Positions 23,103 to 34,133 are shown, counted from the stretch's first letter. The stretch: 64,000 bases of DNA from Codonopsis lanceolata (GCA_013146195.2 CM028377.1:3472001-3536000), one strand, 5' to 3'. Notes: generated from the letters alone by a model not told the origin. Numbers and translations are program-made.

Positions 23103-24455
23103 TTTTAACCCGAATCTGCGCCACTGAAAGGCAGGGTGGTTTCAAAACCTTTTAAAAGTGCATGGAATACGCTCGGCCTCAATCGTGGACTCAAAATATA
23201 AACAACCGAGACGCCATTTTTATTTTAAGGATAAACAAAGAAAATCCAAATATACTAGATTTACAAGGGTTCGAAGGCTAAGTTACGAGTTGGAAACGGT
23301 TAGGAACCCAACTCGTTCTTTCGGACTCAAAATCGATTTTTGGCTTAATTTTATAAATTTAACAACGTGAATAAATCATTTATATATATATATATATATA
23401 TATATATGACAAAAGAAATAAAGAAAATTACAGCAGCCTCATTTTAGAGTTGCATATAATGCGCAATAAATTTAGGCTATAATGATGACTTATTTTTATA
23501 TCTATTTATTATAGAAATTTGAGCACCATAACTGCTTATTTCATGATATATTACTATTTTAATAGCACTATTAAAAAGACAAAATAATAAATACTTTAAG
23601 GTGCCTACCTCTTGAAACGTGGGGGTTTTATCCCGGACCAACTTCTTTTTTGGGTAAGCTTTAGGGTGTGCTCGCTCAATCCATCAGGGAGAGGGAGTCT
23701 TTTTTTTTTGTCGGATTTTGGGCAGCGTGATTGCTCCTTTTGGTTGCTTTTCACTTCGGGAATCGGGTGGCACAACTGCATGCTTTTGCTTGTTTTTGTT
23801 GTTGTCGAGTCTGAAATCGGGCAAAGCAACTGCATGCTTTTGCTGGATTTGATGTCTGGATTTAAGCAAGGCAACTGCTCTTTTGGGAAGTAGGGCGGAA
23901 AATTAGCAAAGTAACTAGGTTTCACGTTGCCCGGAGAGTTTGTGTTTAGGGGAGATTTTGGCAGCCTAATGGAGCTTCGAGGTTGGATATGAAAACTCAC
24001 AACCTAACTGTTCGTAACTTTTCTCTCCATAAATTTCTTGGTTGTTTGGGCACTGACCGACCCCTGTATTTATAGGCTGAGAGTTAGGTTTCGTTAACAG
24101 CAAAGGATCATCTGATATTATCTTTCGTGCTTTAAATGCTTGTACCATGCGCTGAAGGAATTATACCAAAAGCAAACTACAGCAGTGAAATAGGGAAAGC
24201 TGGGCGCTGCCTATAGGCATTATGGGCGCCGCCTGTGGCTGTTGTGGGCACAGCGCCCAAGTTGGCTTACGGCTGCTCCCACTTTTGTTTTCTCTTCTGT
24301 TTTTGGCACTTTCACACCCCTGCAATTCACTGCTTGTTAATTCTTTCGTCCTTTTGTACTTTTAACACTGTAGCTTGACATCTGTTAGTCCTTTTGACAT
24401 GTCTTGATATTTTATGACATGTCATAAACAGGGCTACGAAATTGGGGTGTTTACA
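23103..24455 (-). mobile_element. Tat/Ogre-like LTR, minus strand
   Basis: On the minus strand it starts TGTAAACACCCCAATTTC at 24455. A TATA-type CCTATAAATACAGG lies at about 24062-24077. The GAGTTGGGTTCC block and the CCTTAAAATAAAAATGGCG block near 23220 match the other Tat-like LTRs. The 3' end near 23103 is inferred from where similarity to the neighbouring repeat stops. The sequence is more diverged from the 753 LTR than the 54369 LTR is. Confidence 0.7.
23381..23407. repeat. (TA)n microsatellite inside the LTR
   Basis: About 13 TA dinucleotides. Confidence 0.9.
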
Positions 24456-25300
24456 GAGCCCCTCAACGATGGAGTTTATGGGTAAACCGAAATTTACTAG
24501 TAAACGAACATCGTTGATAAGAAATGGACTCCATAATTTAGAGGAAATTATAACAGGGAAGAATGTAACATGCAACAGTTTACGATGCAACATTTATACT
24601 CTCATGCTCTTATGATGCAATGGACTAATGGGAATAAGGTTGATATGATGCAAATAAAAGTGCTTTGATGGTCATGCCTACTGCCTACGTATCATTTTCA
24701 GGAATCAGACCAAACGTAGTTCAGCTCATGCCGATAACTTAACAACAAACTCTGAGTGGGATATTGTGCTTCCATGGCGAACCCTCGCGAAGGCATGATG
24801 GTGGGACACATGATAAAAAAAACATCGTATTTCCAGGGCAAACCCTCGCAAAACACGATGGTGAGACACATGATAATAAACATCGTATTCCAATGCGAAC
24901 CCTCGTAAAACACGATGGTGGGACACATGATAATAAACATCGTATTCCAAGGCGACCCCTTACAAAACACGATGGTGGGACACATGATAATAAACATCAT
25001 ATTCGAGGCAAACCCTCGCAAAACATGATGGTGGGATACATGATAATAAACATTGTATTCCAGGACGAACCATCGCAAAACACGATGGTGGGACACGTGA
25101 TAATAAACATCGTATTTCCAAGGCAAACCCTCGCAAAACACGATGGTGGAACACATGATAATAAACATCATATTCCAAGGCGAACCCTCGCAAAACACGA
25201 TGGTGGGACACATGATAATAAACATTGTATTCCTAGGGTGAACCCTCGCAAAACACGATGGTGGGGCACATGATAATAAACCTCGTTCAAGCCTAAAAAT
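24456..25300 (-). mobile_element. 3' internal tail of the minus-strand Tat-like element with 57 bp tandem array
   Basis: Next to the LTR is CCCTCAACGATGGAG, which on the minus strand gives a purine-rich GAGGGGCTC tract. From about 24780 to 25285 there are about nine units of 56-58 bp (core CACGATGGTGGGACAC, spaced at 24911, 24968, 25024, 25081, 25139, 25196, 25252). Each unit pairs CATCGT with ACGATG about 27 bases apart and has an inner GCGA...TCGC. Frames through the array are open but repetitive and are not genes. The element is not traceable beyond 25.3 kb. Confidence 0.75.
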
Positions 25301-25700
25301 CTCGGTGCTCACACCCCTTGTGGGAAGGACTCACAACACAAATGAAATAGCATGGCATAAAATGCATGTGGCAGATAAAGTAAAATACATATACTCTTCT
25401 TTCGCTTGCAGGTTAGAAAATGGTCTAACGTCCTGGTCTAACACCCGTTAGAAAATGGTCTCGCTTGCAACTAGACTAAAGTTGGATGGCCAAAATAGAT
25501 ATTTCAAACTTTCGGTGGCCGAATTGCAAAAAGTGGGAAAGTTGGGTGGCTCATTTGTGTGTTTTGCCTTTTATAAAATTATTGGACTTACAAAAATGGC
25601 TTTCCGTTAATGTTTCAGTTAACTAGACTTAACGGTAGTTAAATATGCAAATAGATAAAAACAAACAAAACAAACCTGAAGGGCTATAAATGAAACTTCA
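25301..25700. other. Intergenic DNA with a relic MULE-type terminus
   Basis: No gene. The segment 25490-25566 (GGTGGCCGAATTGCAAAAAG ... GTGTGTTTTGCC) resembles in arrangement the right end of the MULE at 30975-31028 (GTGGCCTAATTGCAATTTTC ... ATGCGTTTTACC), suggesting an old terminal inverted repeat. No partner end was found. Confidence 0.35.
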
Positions 25701-26080
25701 ATGGGCCTGATGGAGCCGCTCCATGCCATGAGGAGGTTCCCCCCATGTGTTGTTGTCACTCCATCAGCCTCTTCCTCCAAAGCAGTCCAAACGGCATCGT
25801 TTTCCTTTGTCGCCTCATGCGTCTTTTGCTATTGCGTGCCCAAGGTGACACTTGGCGCTCCATTCACTAATAATTCTGTACACCGTCGTTTAACCAACCT
25901 CTTTTCACCTATAAATAGAGGCCTTCGGGCACTCTCATTCTCACCATCAACCACCATCAATCATCCTCCCTCACACCCTCCAACAGCAACATACACAACA
26001 ACTCATACAACTCGCAGCACTACAATCCGCAACAATATATCATGCAGCATCGTATCACGCAGTAGATGAATAAGTTAAGT
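25701..26080 (+). promoter_or_regulatory. Promoter-like segment (TATA at 25911) without a recognisable gene
   Basis: CCTATAAATAGAGGCC at about 25910 is followed by a C/A-rich stretch (ACCATCAACCACCATCAATC) like a plant 5' leader. The 122-codon frame over it has no recognised domain. It could be an LTR promoter or a promoter fragment captured by the Helitron that ends at 26795. I cannot choose. Confidence 0.35.
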
Positions 26081-26794
26081 CCTTCATTCTCTTTTGAATA
26101 AAATTTTGATAAGAGAAATTACGTAACGAGAGAATTTGACGATAATAAGTTAAGTCTTTCATTCTCTTACATGTGCGAATGACTACATTATTATTTTACA
26201 TTTACTCTTTTACTGAGATTTTACGATTTTACAGTTAATATTTTACGTTTTTATAGTTTTACAGTTTTATGATTGCAAAAGTTTGTATTTGTATTTTTTT
26301 TCTTTTTAATTTTTATCGTAATTAACTTAATCAATTAAATTTTTTTCCGACCCATAATTTCATATACAAATTTTAAAAAACATTAAAAAAAACGTAAGTT
26401 TTGTAATTTGAATTTTTTTAACTTTTATCGTAATTATCTTAAGCAATTTAATTTTTGTCCGACCCATTTTGTCCGGCCGCAATTTCCTATACAAACTTTT
26501 AATTAATCCCACTGTTGCGGACAAAGAGGACCCGTTTGAAAGTCAATTTTTTTAAGAAAATAATATTTTTAGTAGTTCATTTCCACAGTATATTTTTGTC
26601 GGCCCGTTTTGTCCGGCCGCAATTTCGTATACAAATTTTTAATTAATCTCTCTGTTCCAGGCAAAGAGACCCCGTTTGAAAATAATTTTTTTTAAGAAAA
26701 TAATATTTTTAGTAGTTCATTTCCACGGTATCTGCTTCATTTATTGATACATTTTCAAATTGGCGCCGTGCCATCGGCACGGGCAAGAGTACTA

Positions 26795-26795
<1 letters not shown>
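26081..26795 (+). mobile_element. Helitron 3' terminal region
   Basis: The end has a hairpin (CCGTGCC-ATC-GGCACGG, 26766-26782) followed 9 bases later by CTAG at 26792-26795 and then T, the canonical Helitron terminus. The preceding 500 bp contain two diverged copies of a block with TTTTGTCCGGCCGCAATTTC. The 5' TC terminus was not identified, so the left limit given is only where this A/T-rich block begins. No Rep/helicase coding sequence is visible; presumably non-autonomous. Confidence 0.7.

Positions 26796-26863
<68 letters not shown>
26796..26863. repeat. Compound (AT)n-(AC)n microsatellite
   Basis: A run of AT dinucleotides switches to about 10 AC dinucleotides directly beside the Helitron end. 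Confidence 0.95.
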
Positions 26864-26887
26864 TTAATTAATAATATATATTTAATA

Positions 26888-27146
26888 CTCCATCGATCCC
26901 TAAATTATCATCCTAGTTGACCTGGCGCACGGATTAAGAAAAAACAATTGACTTGATTTATTTATATTGGTCTAATGTTTGCTTTCCTTTAAATCTCATG
27001 TATATGCGGTCCATAATTAAAGTATGGTGAAAAAGTAAGGGTAAAGTGGTAAAAGTGATGTTCTAAAAAGGTAAGTTTCAAACTGGATAATTATTTTGGG
27101 ACAAACAAAAAAGGAAAGGAGGACGATAATTTAGGGACGGATGGAG
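26888..27146. mobile_element. Stowaway-type MITE
   Basis: Ends CTCCATCGATCCCTAAATTA and TAATTTAGGGACGGATGGAG are inverted repeats flanked by TA on both sides. 259 bp. The interior word AGGGTAAAGTGGTAAAAGTG is shared with the MITEs at 21185 and 33307. Confidence 0.88.
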
Positions 27147-27292
27147 TATTTAACACATAAATATACGTACCTATTATATACCCAAATAACATTAAACAAA
27201 GTAATGTTATTTTCAACAAATATATGTATAATAAATATTTCTTCCAGACCATATGATCTAAAGCATGTTAAATTAATTTTAAAACTCTGAAC

Positions 27293-27536
27293 TGAGACCA
27301 AAAGGGTGAGTTGGACGTTTTACCCCTTCCAAACTCGTAACCTAGCCTCCGAACCTATATATTTTCTGAAATAATTGGTTTTTTCTCTTTTTAAATGTTA
27401 AAATAGAGATGACGACTCTGTACATATATTTTAAAGTCCACAATGTGACCGAGCGTATTGCACGCGCTCAGATGTTTCTTGAGACGCATCGTTATTTTCA
27501 CAGCGGACGACGAGGGTTTCGAAACGGGGTTCTCAC
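27293..27536 (+). mobile_element. Fragment of a Tat-like LTR (3' part)
   Basis: GAGACCAAAAGGGTGAGTTG, then AACTCGTAACCTAGCCTCCG, then AAAATAGAGATGACGACTCT, in the same order as 1868-2006 of the element 1 LTR. It is followed by ACCGAGCGTATTGCACGCGC, similar to the end of the LTR at 23103. Only this piece remains. Confidence 0.65.
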
Positions 27537-27537
27537 A

Positions 27538-27668
27538 GTAAGACTGAATCTTAATTCGTAAGACGAAGTCTCTCTCTCTCTTATAGTTCAACCCACCAAC
27601 ACTCGATGGTATGGTAAAGAGGGTCTGTCTTATAAAAAATATATGTAAGATTGTCTTACTTAAGTTTT
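27538..27668. repeat. Foldback MITE-like element
   Basis: AGTAAGACTGAATCTTA at the left and TAAGATTGTCTTACTT at the right are imperfect inverted repeats. It is related to the TAAGACGGTCTTA family elsewhere in the window. Target duplication is unclear. Confidence 0.4.
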
Positions 27669-27782
27669 TTCCTTTTAAGTAATGGTGGAAAACGTAGAAT
27701 ATATTTATTACAATGGATTGCAAAATTATATCTAGATGTACGTTTTTGAAACTATATTCCCATGTTTGCATTCTCTTTGTCT

Positions 27783-27789
27783 TATAAAA
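27783..27789 (+). promoter_or_regulatory. TATA box of the S-protein homologue gene
   Basis: TATAAAA, 78 bp upstream of the ATG at 27861. The spacing fits a leader of about 45-50 bases. A pyrimidine-rich CACCCCCTTTCCAATCC stretch lies between them. Confidence 0.55.
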
Positions 27790-27860
27790 GCCAAGAATAT
27801 GCAACATAAGCTTCACAATCACCCCCTTTCCAATCCTTAGTACCTCTCAAGTGATCAAAC

Positions 27861-28290
27861 ATGTCAAACAGCATCACATATAGTCATGTTAGATTTTTTC
27901 TAGCTCTCATCGTTGTGGTGTGCCTCGTTCAAAAAACAAATGGTAGGATTTGTTTTTTTTACGATATCTACCGTGTTGAAATTTTCAACACTGAGGAGTG
28001 ATATATCTTTACGTTGTCAGTCAGGTGATTCAGATTTCGGAATGCGAACACTAAGTCCTAGCCATATATTTCAGTGGGAAGTTTGTGCTAATCCTCGAGC
28101 ACTTTACTTTTGTCATTTCTATTGGGGTTCAAAGCAAAATGTTTTTGATGTTTATAATAAACGTTATCGCAAATGGTGTGATGGCAAAAAATTAGTTGCT
28201 TGGAAGGTTAATGAAACTGGCTTCTGGTTCACTTGTTTCCCTGAAGTCATTTATCCTGATAAGTGGGAGTTTACGCATCCATGGAAGTGA
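27861..28290 (+). pseudogene. Plant self-incompatibility protein S1 family (SPH) gene with a one-base frameshift
   Basis: SPH proteins are small secreted, disulfide-bonded plant proteins; one group is the poppy pollen self-incompatibility determinant, but most have no assigned role. The first frame from 27861 gives a signal peptide (hydrophobic FFLALIVVVCLV) and YRVEIFNTEE, then TGA at 27999-28001. The fold continues one frame over: SDISLRCQSGDSDFG, FQWEVCANPRALYFCHFYWG, FDVYNKRY, WCDGK and FTCFP, ending at 28290. The four core cysteines (RCQ, FCH, WCD, TCF) are all there. The length of about 142 residues is normal. One extra base in GAGGAG (27993-27998) explains the break. Single exon, as usual. 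It may be a recent pseudogene or a sequencing indel. Confidence 0.8.
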
Positions 28291-28970
28291 AAGAATATTA
28301 TCTTTCGATGTATCAATATGGTTCATGAAAATAAGATGAGAAAATATGTATCATGTAGTGTTTGGGAACCATTTATCTTTTTCATTCTATTTTTGTTTCA
28401 TTTCAATTTTGAACTAGCAACAAAAATACGTTTGATAACTATTTATGCATCTATTTATATAATGGAAATATTGGTTTTGCAATGTGCTTCAATGGCTTGC
28501 TTTGTGCATGGAGGATTGGAACCCACTCTCAACCAGGCAGCGCAACCCCTAGCAGAGATTGTGGTGAAGGTGATGAGAATTACTAGAGAAATGGCCAAGG
28601 AGGTGATGGAGAATGAACTTTTTTCCATGGCTGTTTTACTTAGATTTTTCAGGTGACCTCAACTTTGTAATGGGGGCAAACTATGGGTTACAAATAGGTA
28701 TAAGTTTTTTTTTTTTTTTAGTGATTTAATTGTCATTAGTTACCGGAAGATGTTTAATGTCTTTATTAATTACTTTTAACCGGCTATGTAGACAACCACA
28801 CATTTAAGTGAAAGAGTAGGTTTGGTTTCACAGATCTTAAATCATAAGATGAAGTCGCACTTTTTTACAGTTCAACTCACTAGCATACGGTGAGTTGGAT
28901 AAAAGAAATTCGACTGACAAGAAATATTCGTAACACCGTCTTACTTAAGTTTTTGTTTTTTTCAAAAATT
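28291..28970. other. Intergenic region downstream of the SPH gene
   Basis: A 112-codon frame at 28318-28656 has a hydrophobic stretch (FFILFLFHFNF) but matches nothing I recognise and its codon use looks A/T-driven; I do not call it a gene. At 28826-28950 there is another diverged member of the TAAGAC foldback family. The start of a Stowaway-like end (CTCCCTCTGTTCCTAAACAA) lies at about 28975. Confidence 0.4.
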
Positions 28971-29339
28971 ATACTCCCTCTGTTCCTAAACAACCGTCTA
29001 ACTTTGCACTCATATTTAAAAATAAAAAACTAATTGACTTTCTTAAGTCAAAAGCTTATGAAATAGCATCTTACAGTTATTTTATTTAAAACGTATTTCT
29101 CTTAACCGACTCATCATGTGTTAGTGGGTTGAGCTGTGAGTGAGACGATGTCTTATGAATCATAATCCGTAAGGCGGTCTCACAGGAGAGCTACTCTTGG
29201 TATAATATATTGTTTCATTTAAAGCCTTTGTGTATATGATCATAATTAAAAGATGAAAAATATAATGGTAAAGTGGTAAAAGTATTTTTCTAAAAAAGAA
29301 AATTTGGAAACAAGTCATTTTAAGTATGGTATAATATAT

Positions 29340-31720
29340 TGTTGAGGTGGTTTCCAGTAAGACGGTCTTACGGATCCTTCTCCGTAAAACGGATCTATCT
29401 AGGTTAAATGGTGAAAAATTCAGAAATCTCAATGCAACCCCTTTAGCTTTTTAAAATTACAAAGCCACCCCTCATGTTTATATATGCAGAGTGTCATTTT
29501 TTACTATTAACAGTGTCACTTTATAGTATAAAATGTGTCACTTTTGGCCTTAGAAGTGTCACTTTGTATTTTTAATGAAAATTATAATTTTTCCCTAAAA
29601 AATGATAATTTTTGGGCTTAAATATGTCACTTTTAGTCTTAAATGTGTTACTTTCAATTTGAAAAGTGTCTTATTTTTTTATAAATAAAAATGGCAAAAT
29701 GCATATTTGGGCAACTGTACGTTTCCAAAAATTGCAATTAGGCCACTAAGACGTCAAAATTTTCGATACGGCCACTATACCAGACTTATCTTGCATGTTA
29801 ACCTAATTTTTGGATGAACGTTACTTTTAACCGTTAATTTATGTTAAATACCTATTGTGCCCTCTTCTTCTTCGTCTTCAGCTCCTAAATTCAAAAAATT
29901 CCCTAGCTCTTGACCCACCAAAGACAATGGTATTGTAGGTTTGAAACAGGGCTTTCATGATAACCATCAACCCATGACCATTGACATCTTCAAGTTCAAG
30001 TGTTCAACCATAACAAAGTTTACAACCCAGATTTGAAATTACAGTGATATTTTTTAAAAAATTCTTGTTTATGGGTGAGGTGGGTAATGGATTTTTGGAT
30101 TTTTTATTTTCCACCCACCAGGAAGAATCTCAAGACTTGATTCCTCTTTTTCTTTTCAACTTCAAATAAATAAATAGACAACACACTACCCCACACACTG
30201 CCTTCTCTCAACCCCCATTGATATACCCACCAAACAAACGCAACAATTCCATTCCCGACTGTAAAAACGACAATAAACCTACACCAACACAAAATCATCT
30301 TACCTCCAAAATTCTCACTTGTAAATCAATGAAGAACATTAGATTTAGCTTCATTACTCATTTGCCTCCATGGATTTTGTCTTCCTCTTCCGCCATGGCT
30401 GCCCCTCTCCATCTCTCTCTCTCTCTCCAAAACTTCTCTCAAATCTGGGTTAATGGGTAGACCAAGAATAGATGGAGGGAGATCTAGGTTTCAGATCTGG
30501 GTTTTAGAGATGGAATTTGAAGGGCTACTGGAACGAAGGTAGAGAGAGCATAACAGGGCTGGAGCTAGAACGACTATGTTTAGAGATGGAAGGAGAGATG
30601 CCCGGCTGGAGATAGATTGGAGATAATAATGCTGGTCGGAGAAGATCAAATCGAAGTAGAATCTGGTGAGGAGAGGGCTGGAGAGAAATACTGTGAATGC
30701 GATAGGAGATGAGGGGGCGATTTTGGCCGAAGATGGAGCAGGAAGGAGGTCGACGATGGGTAGAGAGAGCTCGGAGTATGAGGAGGCTAGCTAGCTATTT
30801 TTGGAATCTAAGATTTTTTTCCTTAATTGATCGTAGAGGGTGATGATGAAGAAGACGAGGGCAAAATAGGTATTTAACATAACTTAACGGTTAAACTTAA
30901 CGTCCATCCAAAAATAGGGTTAACATGCAAGATAAGTCTGGTACAGTGGCAGCACCGAAAATTTTGACATCTCAGTGGCCTAATTGCAATTTTCGGAAAA
31001 GTACAGTGGCCCAAATATGCGTTTTACCAATAAAAATCATTACATTTGACATTAAAGTGTTACTTTATAACATTAAAAGTGTCACTTTTTAGCATTAAAT
31101 ATGCTACTTTTGACCGTACAAGTGTCATTTTGCCTTATAAATAAAAATCGTCGTTATTGACCTTAAAAGTGTCACTTTTTAGCATTGAAAATATCACGTT
31201 TTAGTATTAAATGTGTCACTTTTTGCAATCAATGTTAGTTTTGAAGTGACACTTTTTAGTATTAAATGTGTCACTTTTTAGTATTAAATGCGTCACTTTT
31301 TAGTATTAAGAGTGTCACTTTTTAGTATTAAGAGTGTCACTTTGTATTTTCATGAGAATTATAATAAATTTCCCTTTATATTGTCACTTTCAACCTTAAA
31401 ATGTGTCACTTTTGTCTTTTCAACGTGTTACGGCTTTAAATGTGTCATTTAACATTTCGTTAAAGTCCATTAGTGTCCGTCAAGTATCCCAAGGCAATTG
31501 ATGCTAACGGATGGCTAACGGAGCTGATAAAAGATTAAACCGTAAAGCGTAGGAAATATAAGAATTTCAGCGACAAACTTTAAAATTGCAGGGGCACCGG
31601 AGCAAAATGGCACATCTTGCCAATAAAACTTAAAAACAACGCTGAGGAGTTTTGAACCTATGACCAACACACCAATTTTAAAATCTAAAGTGTTTCAATG
31701 TGAACCATCCCAACTAATCC
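29340..31720. mobile_element. Inverted-repeat element, copy A, carrying a nested MULE
   Basis: Starts GTTGAGGTGGTTTCC near 29342 and ends near GTGAACCATCCCAAC at about 31709. The ends are inverted repeats, as in copy B (31827-32733). Candidate 9 bp flanks TAATATATT and TAATCCATT match at 7 of 9. The interior is a degenerate array of AAAGTGTCACTTTTTAGTAT-like words spaced by roughly 25-35 bp. Coding capacity is absent. Superfamily not assigned; long-TIR Mutator-like is one possibility. Confidence 0.55.
29693..31028. mobile_element. Non-autonomous Mutator-like element (MULE) with long TIRs
   Basis: Roughly 175 bp terminal inverted repeats: the left end GGCAAAATGCATATTTGGGC pairs with the right end GCCCAAATATGCGTTTTACC. 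The similarity continues inward through TTGCAATTAGGCCACT, ACCAGACTTATCTTGCATGT and GTTAAATACCTATT. A perfect 9 bp TSD AATAAAAAT lies at 29684-29692 and 31029-31037. The matching place in copy B (about 32164-32175) reads TAAATAAAAATCATTAC without the element. No transposase. The interior (30150-30800) may be acquired sequence, but no source is recognised. Confidence 0.9.
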
Positions 31721-31826
31721 ATTTGTTTATATTTTTTGTAACATATTATTTATTTATTATGACCCGTGAATTTCTAAATGGGGCTCCGCCTTCCGTAAGA
31801 CTCTCCTACACAAGTCTTTGCCTATA

Positions 31827-32733
31827 TTGTTGAGGTGGTCTCCTCTGGATCCTTATCCGTATCCTTATCCGACGGATCTATCAGTTAAATCGGGCAAAAT
31901 TCAGAAATCTCAATGCAACCCCTTAGTTTTTGAAATTACAACGCCACCCCTCAAGTTTATATATGCAGAGTGTCACTTTTTATTATTAACATTGTCACTT
32001 TATAGTATAAAATATGTCACTTTTGGTCTTAGAAGTGTCACTTTGTATTTTTAATGAAAATTATAATATTTCCCTAAAAAAGTGTTACTTTTTGGACTTA
32101 AATGTGTCACTTTTAGTCTTAAATGTGTTACTTTCACTTTGAAAAGTGTCTCTTTTTTATAAATAAAAATCATTACGTTTGACGCTAAAGTGTTACTTTA
32201 TAGCATTGAAAGTATTACTTTTTAGCATTAAATGTGTTACTTTTGACCGTACACGTGTCATTTTGCTTTATAAATAAAAATCATCGTTATTGGTCTTAAA
32301 AGTCACTTTTTAGCATTGAAAATGTCACGTTTTAGTATTAAATGTGTCACTTTCAGCAGTCAACGTTAGTTTTAAAGTGACATTTTTAGTATTAAATGTG
32401 TTATTTTTTTAATATTAAGAGTGTCAATTTTTAGTATGTTTGGCTTTAAACGTGTCATTTACCATTTCGTTAAAGTCCATTAAGGTCCGTCAAGTATCTC
32501 AAGGCAATTGATGCTAACGGATGGCTAACGGAGCTGACAAATGATTAAATTGTAAGGCGTGGGAAACATAAGAATTTCGGCAGCAAACTTTGAAAGTGCA
32601 GGGGCACCTAAGCAAAATAACACATCTCCCCAATAAAACTTAATAACAACACTAATGGGTTTTGAACAGTAGACCATCACACAATCACACAAATTTCCAA
32701 ACTTAAAGAGTTTTTCTGTAAACCATCTCAACA
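31827..32733. mobile_element. Inverted-repeat element, copy B (uninterrupted)
   Basis: Starts GTTGAGGTGGTCTCC and ends GTAAACCATCTCAAC. It aligns with copy A minus the MULE. It shares the AATTCAGAAATCTCAATGCA start and the AAGTGTCACTTT array. Both copies are followed by the same roughly 90 bp spacer (TATTATTTATTTATTATGAC), so element plus spacer is a tandem duplication. Confidence 0.6.
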
Positions 32734-33306
32734 GATTAATTTTTATGTATTTTGTAACGTATTATTTATTTATTATGACCCGAGAATTTCTAAATGGGGC
32801 TCCATCTTACGGATTTAGGATCCGTAAGACCGTCCTACACAAGACTTTGCCTATATTGTTTCATTTAAAACATTTGTGTATATGATCATAATTAAAAGAG
32901 GAAAAAAAATAATGGTAAAGTGGTAAAAGTATTTTTCTAAAGAAAAAAATTTGGAAACAAGTCATTTAAAAAAAATTACTATATGACAATTATTTCGGAA
33001 CGGAAGGAGTAGTTTAGCCAAAAATATAGGTAAGACGGTCTTAAGGATATTTTTTGTAAAACAGATCATCTTTAATCGATTCACCGTGTGTTAGTGGATT
33101 GAACTGTGAGAGAGTGAAGCTCCGTCTTACGAATAAGGATCCATAAGGCGGTCTTATAAGAGATTTACCCATTTTGTATCACATCTCTCGCTAATTGACC
33201 GTCCATTTTTAAGAAAAAGTTTGCCAAAAAATAAGTGTTTATTTTTTTATGAAATTACTAAATTGGCTATTGTTATCTATTGTGTCCCACAGTGACAATA
33301 CTATTA

Positions 33307-33540
33307 CTCCCTCCGTTTTCAAAATATTGTCTACTTTGATCTAGCATACCGTTTAAGAAAAAATAATTGACTGTATTATAAATATTTGCCCTAGAGTATG
33401 TGGTCATAATTAAATTAGGTAAAAAAAGTAAGGGTAAAGTGGTAAAAGTGTTTTCTTAAAAGGAAAAGTTTTGAAAGAGGACAATTATTTAAGAACGGAC
33501 GAAAAATGAAAGGTGGATGATAATTTGAAAATGGAGGGAG
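33307..33540. mobile_element. Stowaway-type MITE, copy 2
   Basis: CTCCCTCCGTTTTCAAA to TTTGAAAATGGAGGGAG with flanking TA. 234 bp. Same position in the long repeat as 21185-21442. Confidence 0.88.
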
Positions 33541-33750
33541 TATTATTTTTGGTAGAAAACATTGTTACAGTATTATGACATGAAGATTCATGTATTCATA
33601 CTGTATCAGTTTAGAACAAGGGTGTAGTATACAACTTTTCAAATTATGTGAATCCTTGAATTAGATGATGGTAAAAATTTAAGAAAAAACAGTTTTAGAG
33701 GTATTTATGTCAAACTGATCATTTTATCTCGACTCACCGTATGTTGGTAG

Positions 33751-34133
33751 TAGGGCTGGCGATTGGGTGAGTTGGGTTGGATCGAAACGGGTAACGGGTC
33801 GAAATGGATCGTGACCTGTTATAACCCAAAATTAAACTGGACGAAATGAGTTGATTCGAAACGGGTCGGGTCGAAATGGCGTGACGGGTCGACCCGTTTC
33901 AACCCACAAAATTTCTATTACAAAACTTATATTTATATAGCAAAAAACGGGTTGCAATGGATAACGGGTTCGACCCGCTTTAACCCAACCCAAATTGACA
34001 CGTTATTTTTTTGGATTGAAATGGGTTGCCCATTTCAACCCAATAAATAATAATAACGGATCAGGTTGGGTAAGGTAATTTCCAAGTCGGATTGAATGGA
34101 TTAACGGATTTTGAGTTGTAATTACCAGCCCTA
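33751..34133. mobile_element. hAT-type MITE, copy 2
   Basis: Ends TAGGGCTGGCGATTGGG and TAATTACCAGCCCTA, flanked by 8 bp duplications GTTGGTAG and GTTAGTAG. 383 bp, fuller than copy 1, with many GGGTTG/CAACCC words and no coding capacity. Confidence 0.87.

Noticed and set aside
24764..25273. Frame of 169 codons and its opposite-strand partner of 204 codons
   Set aside because: Both run through the 57 bp tandem repeat and encode only the repeat.
28318..28656. Second secreted or membrane protein gene beside the SPH gene
   Set aside because: Only one hydrophobic stretch, no recognisable domain, no clear promoter, and the A/T-rich composition makes such a frame likely by chance.
30104..30460. 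Captured gene inside the MULE
   Set aside because: Frames of 64 and 80 codons on opposite strands have no recognisable domain; a captured leader is possible but unsupported.
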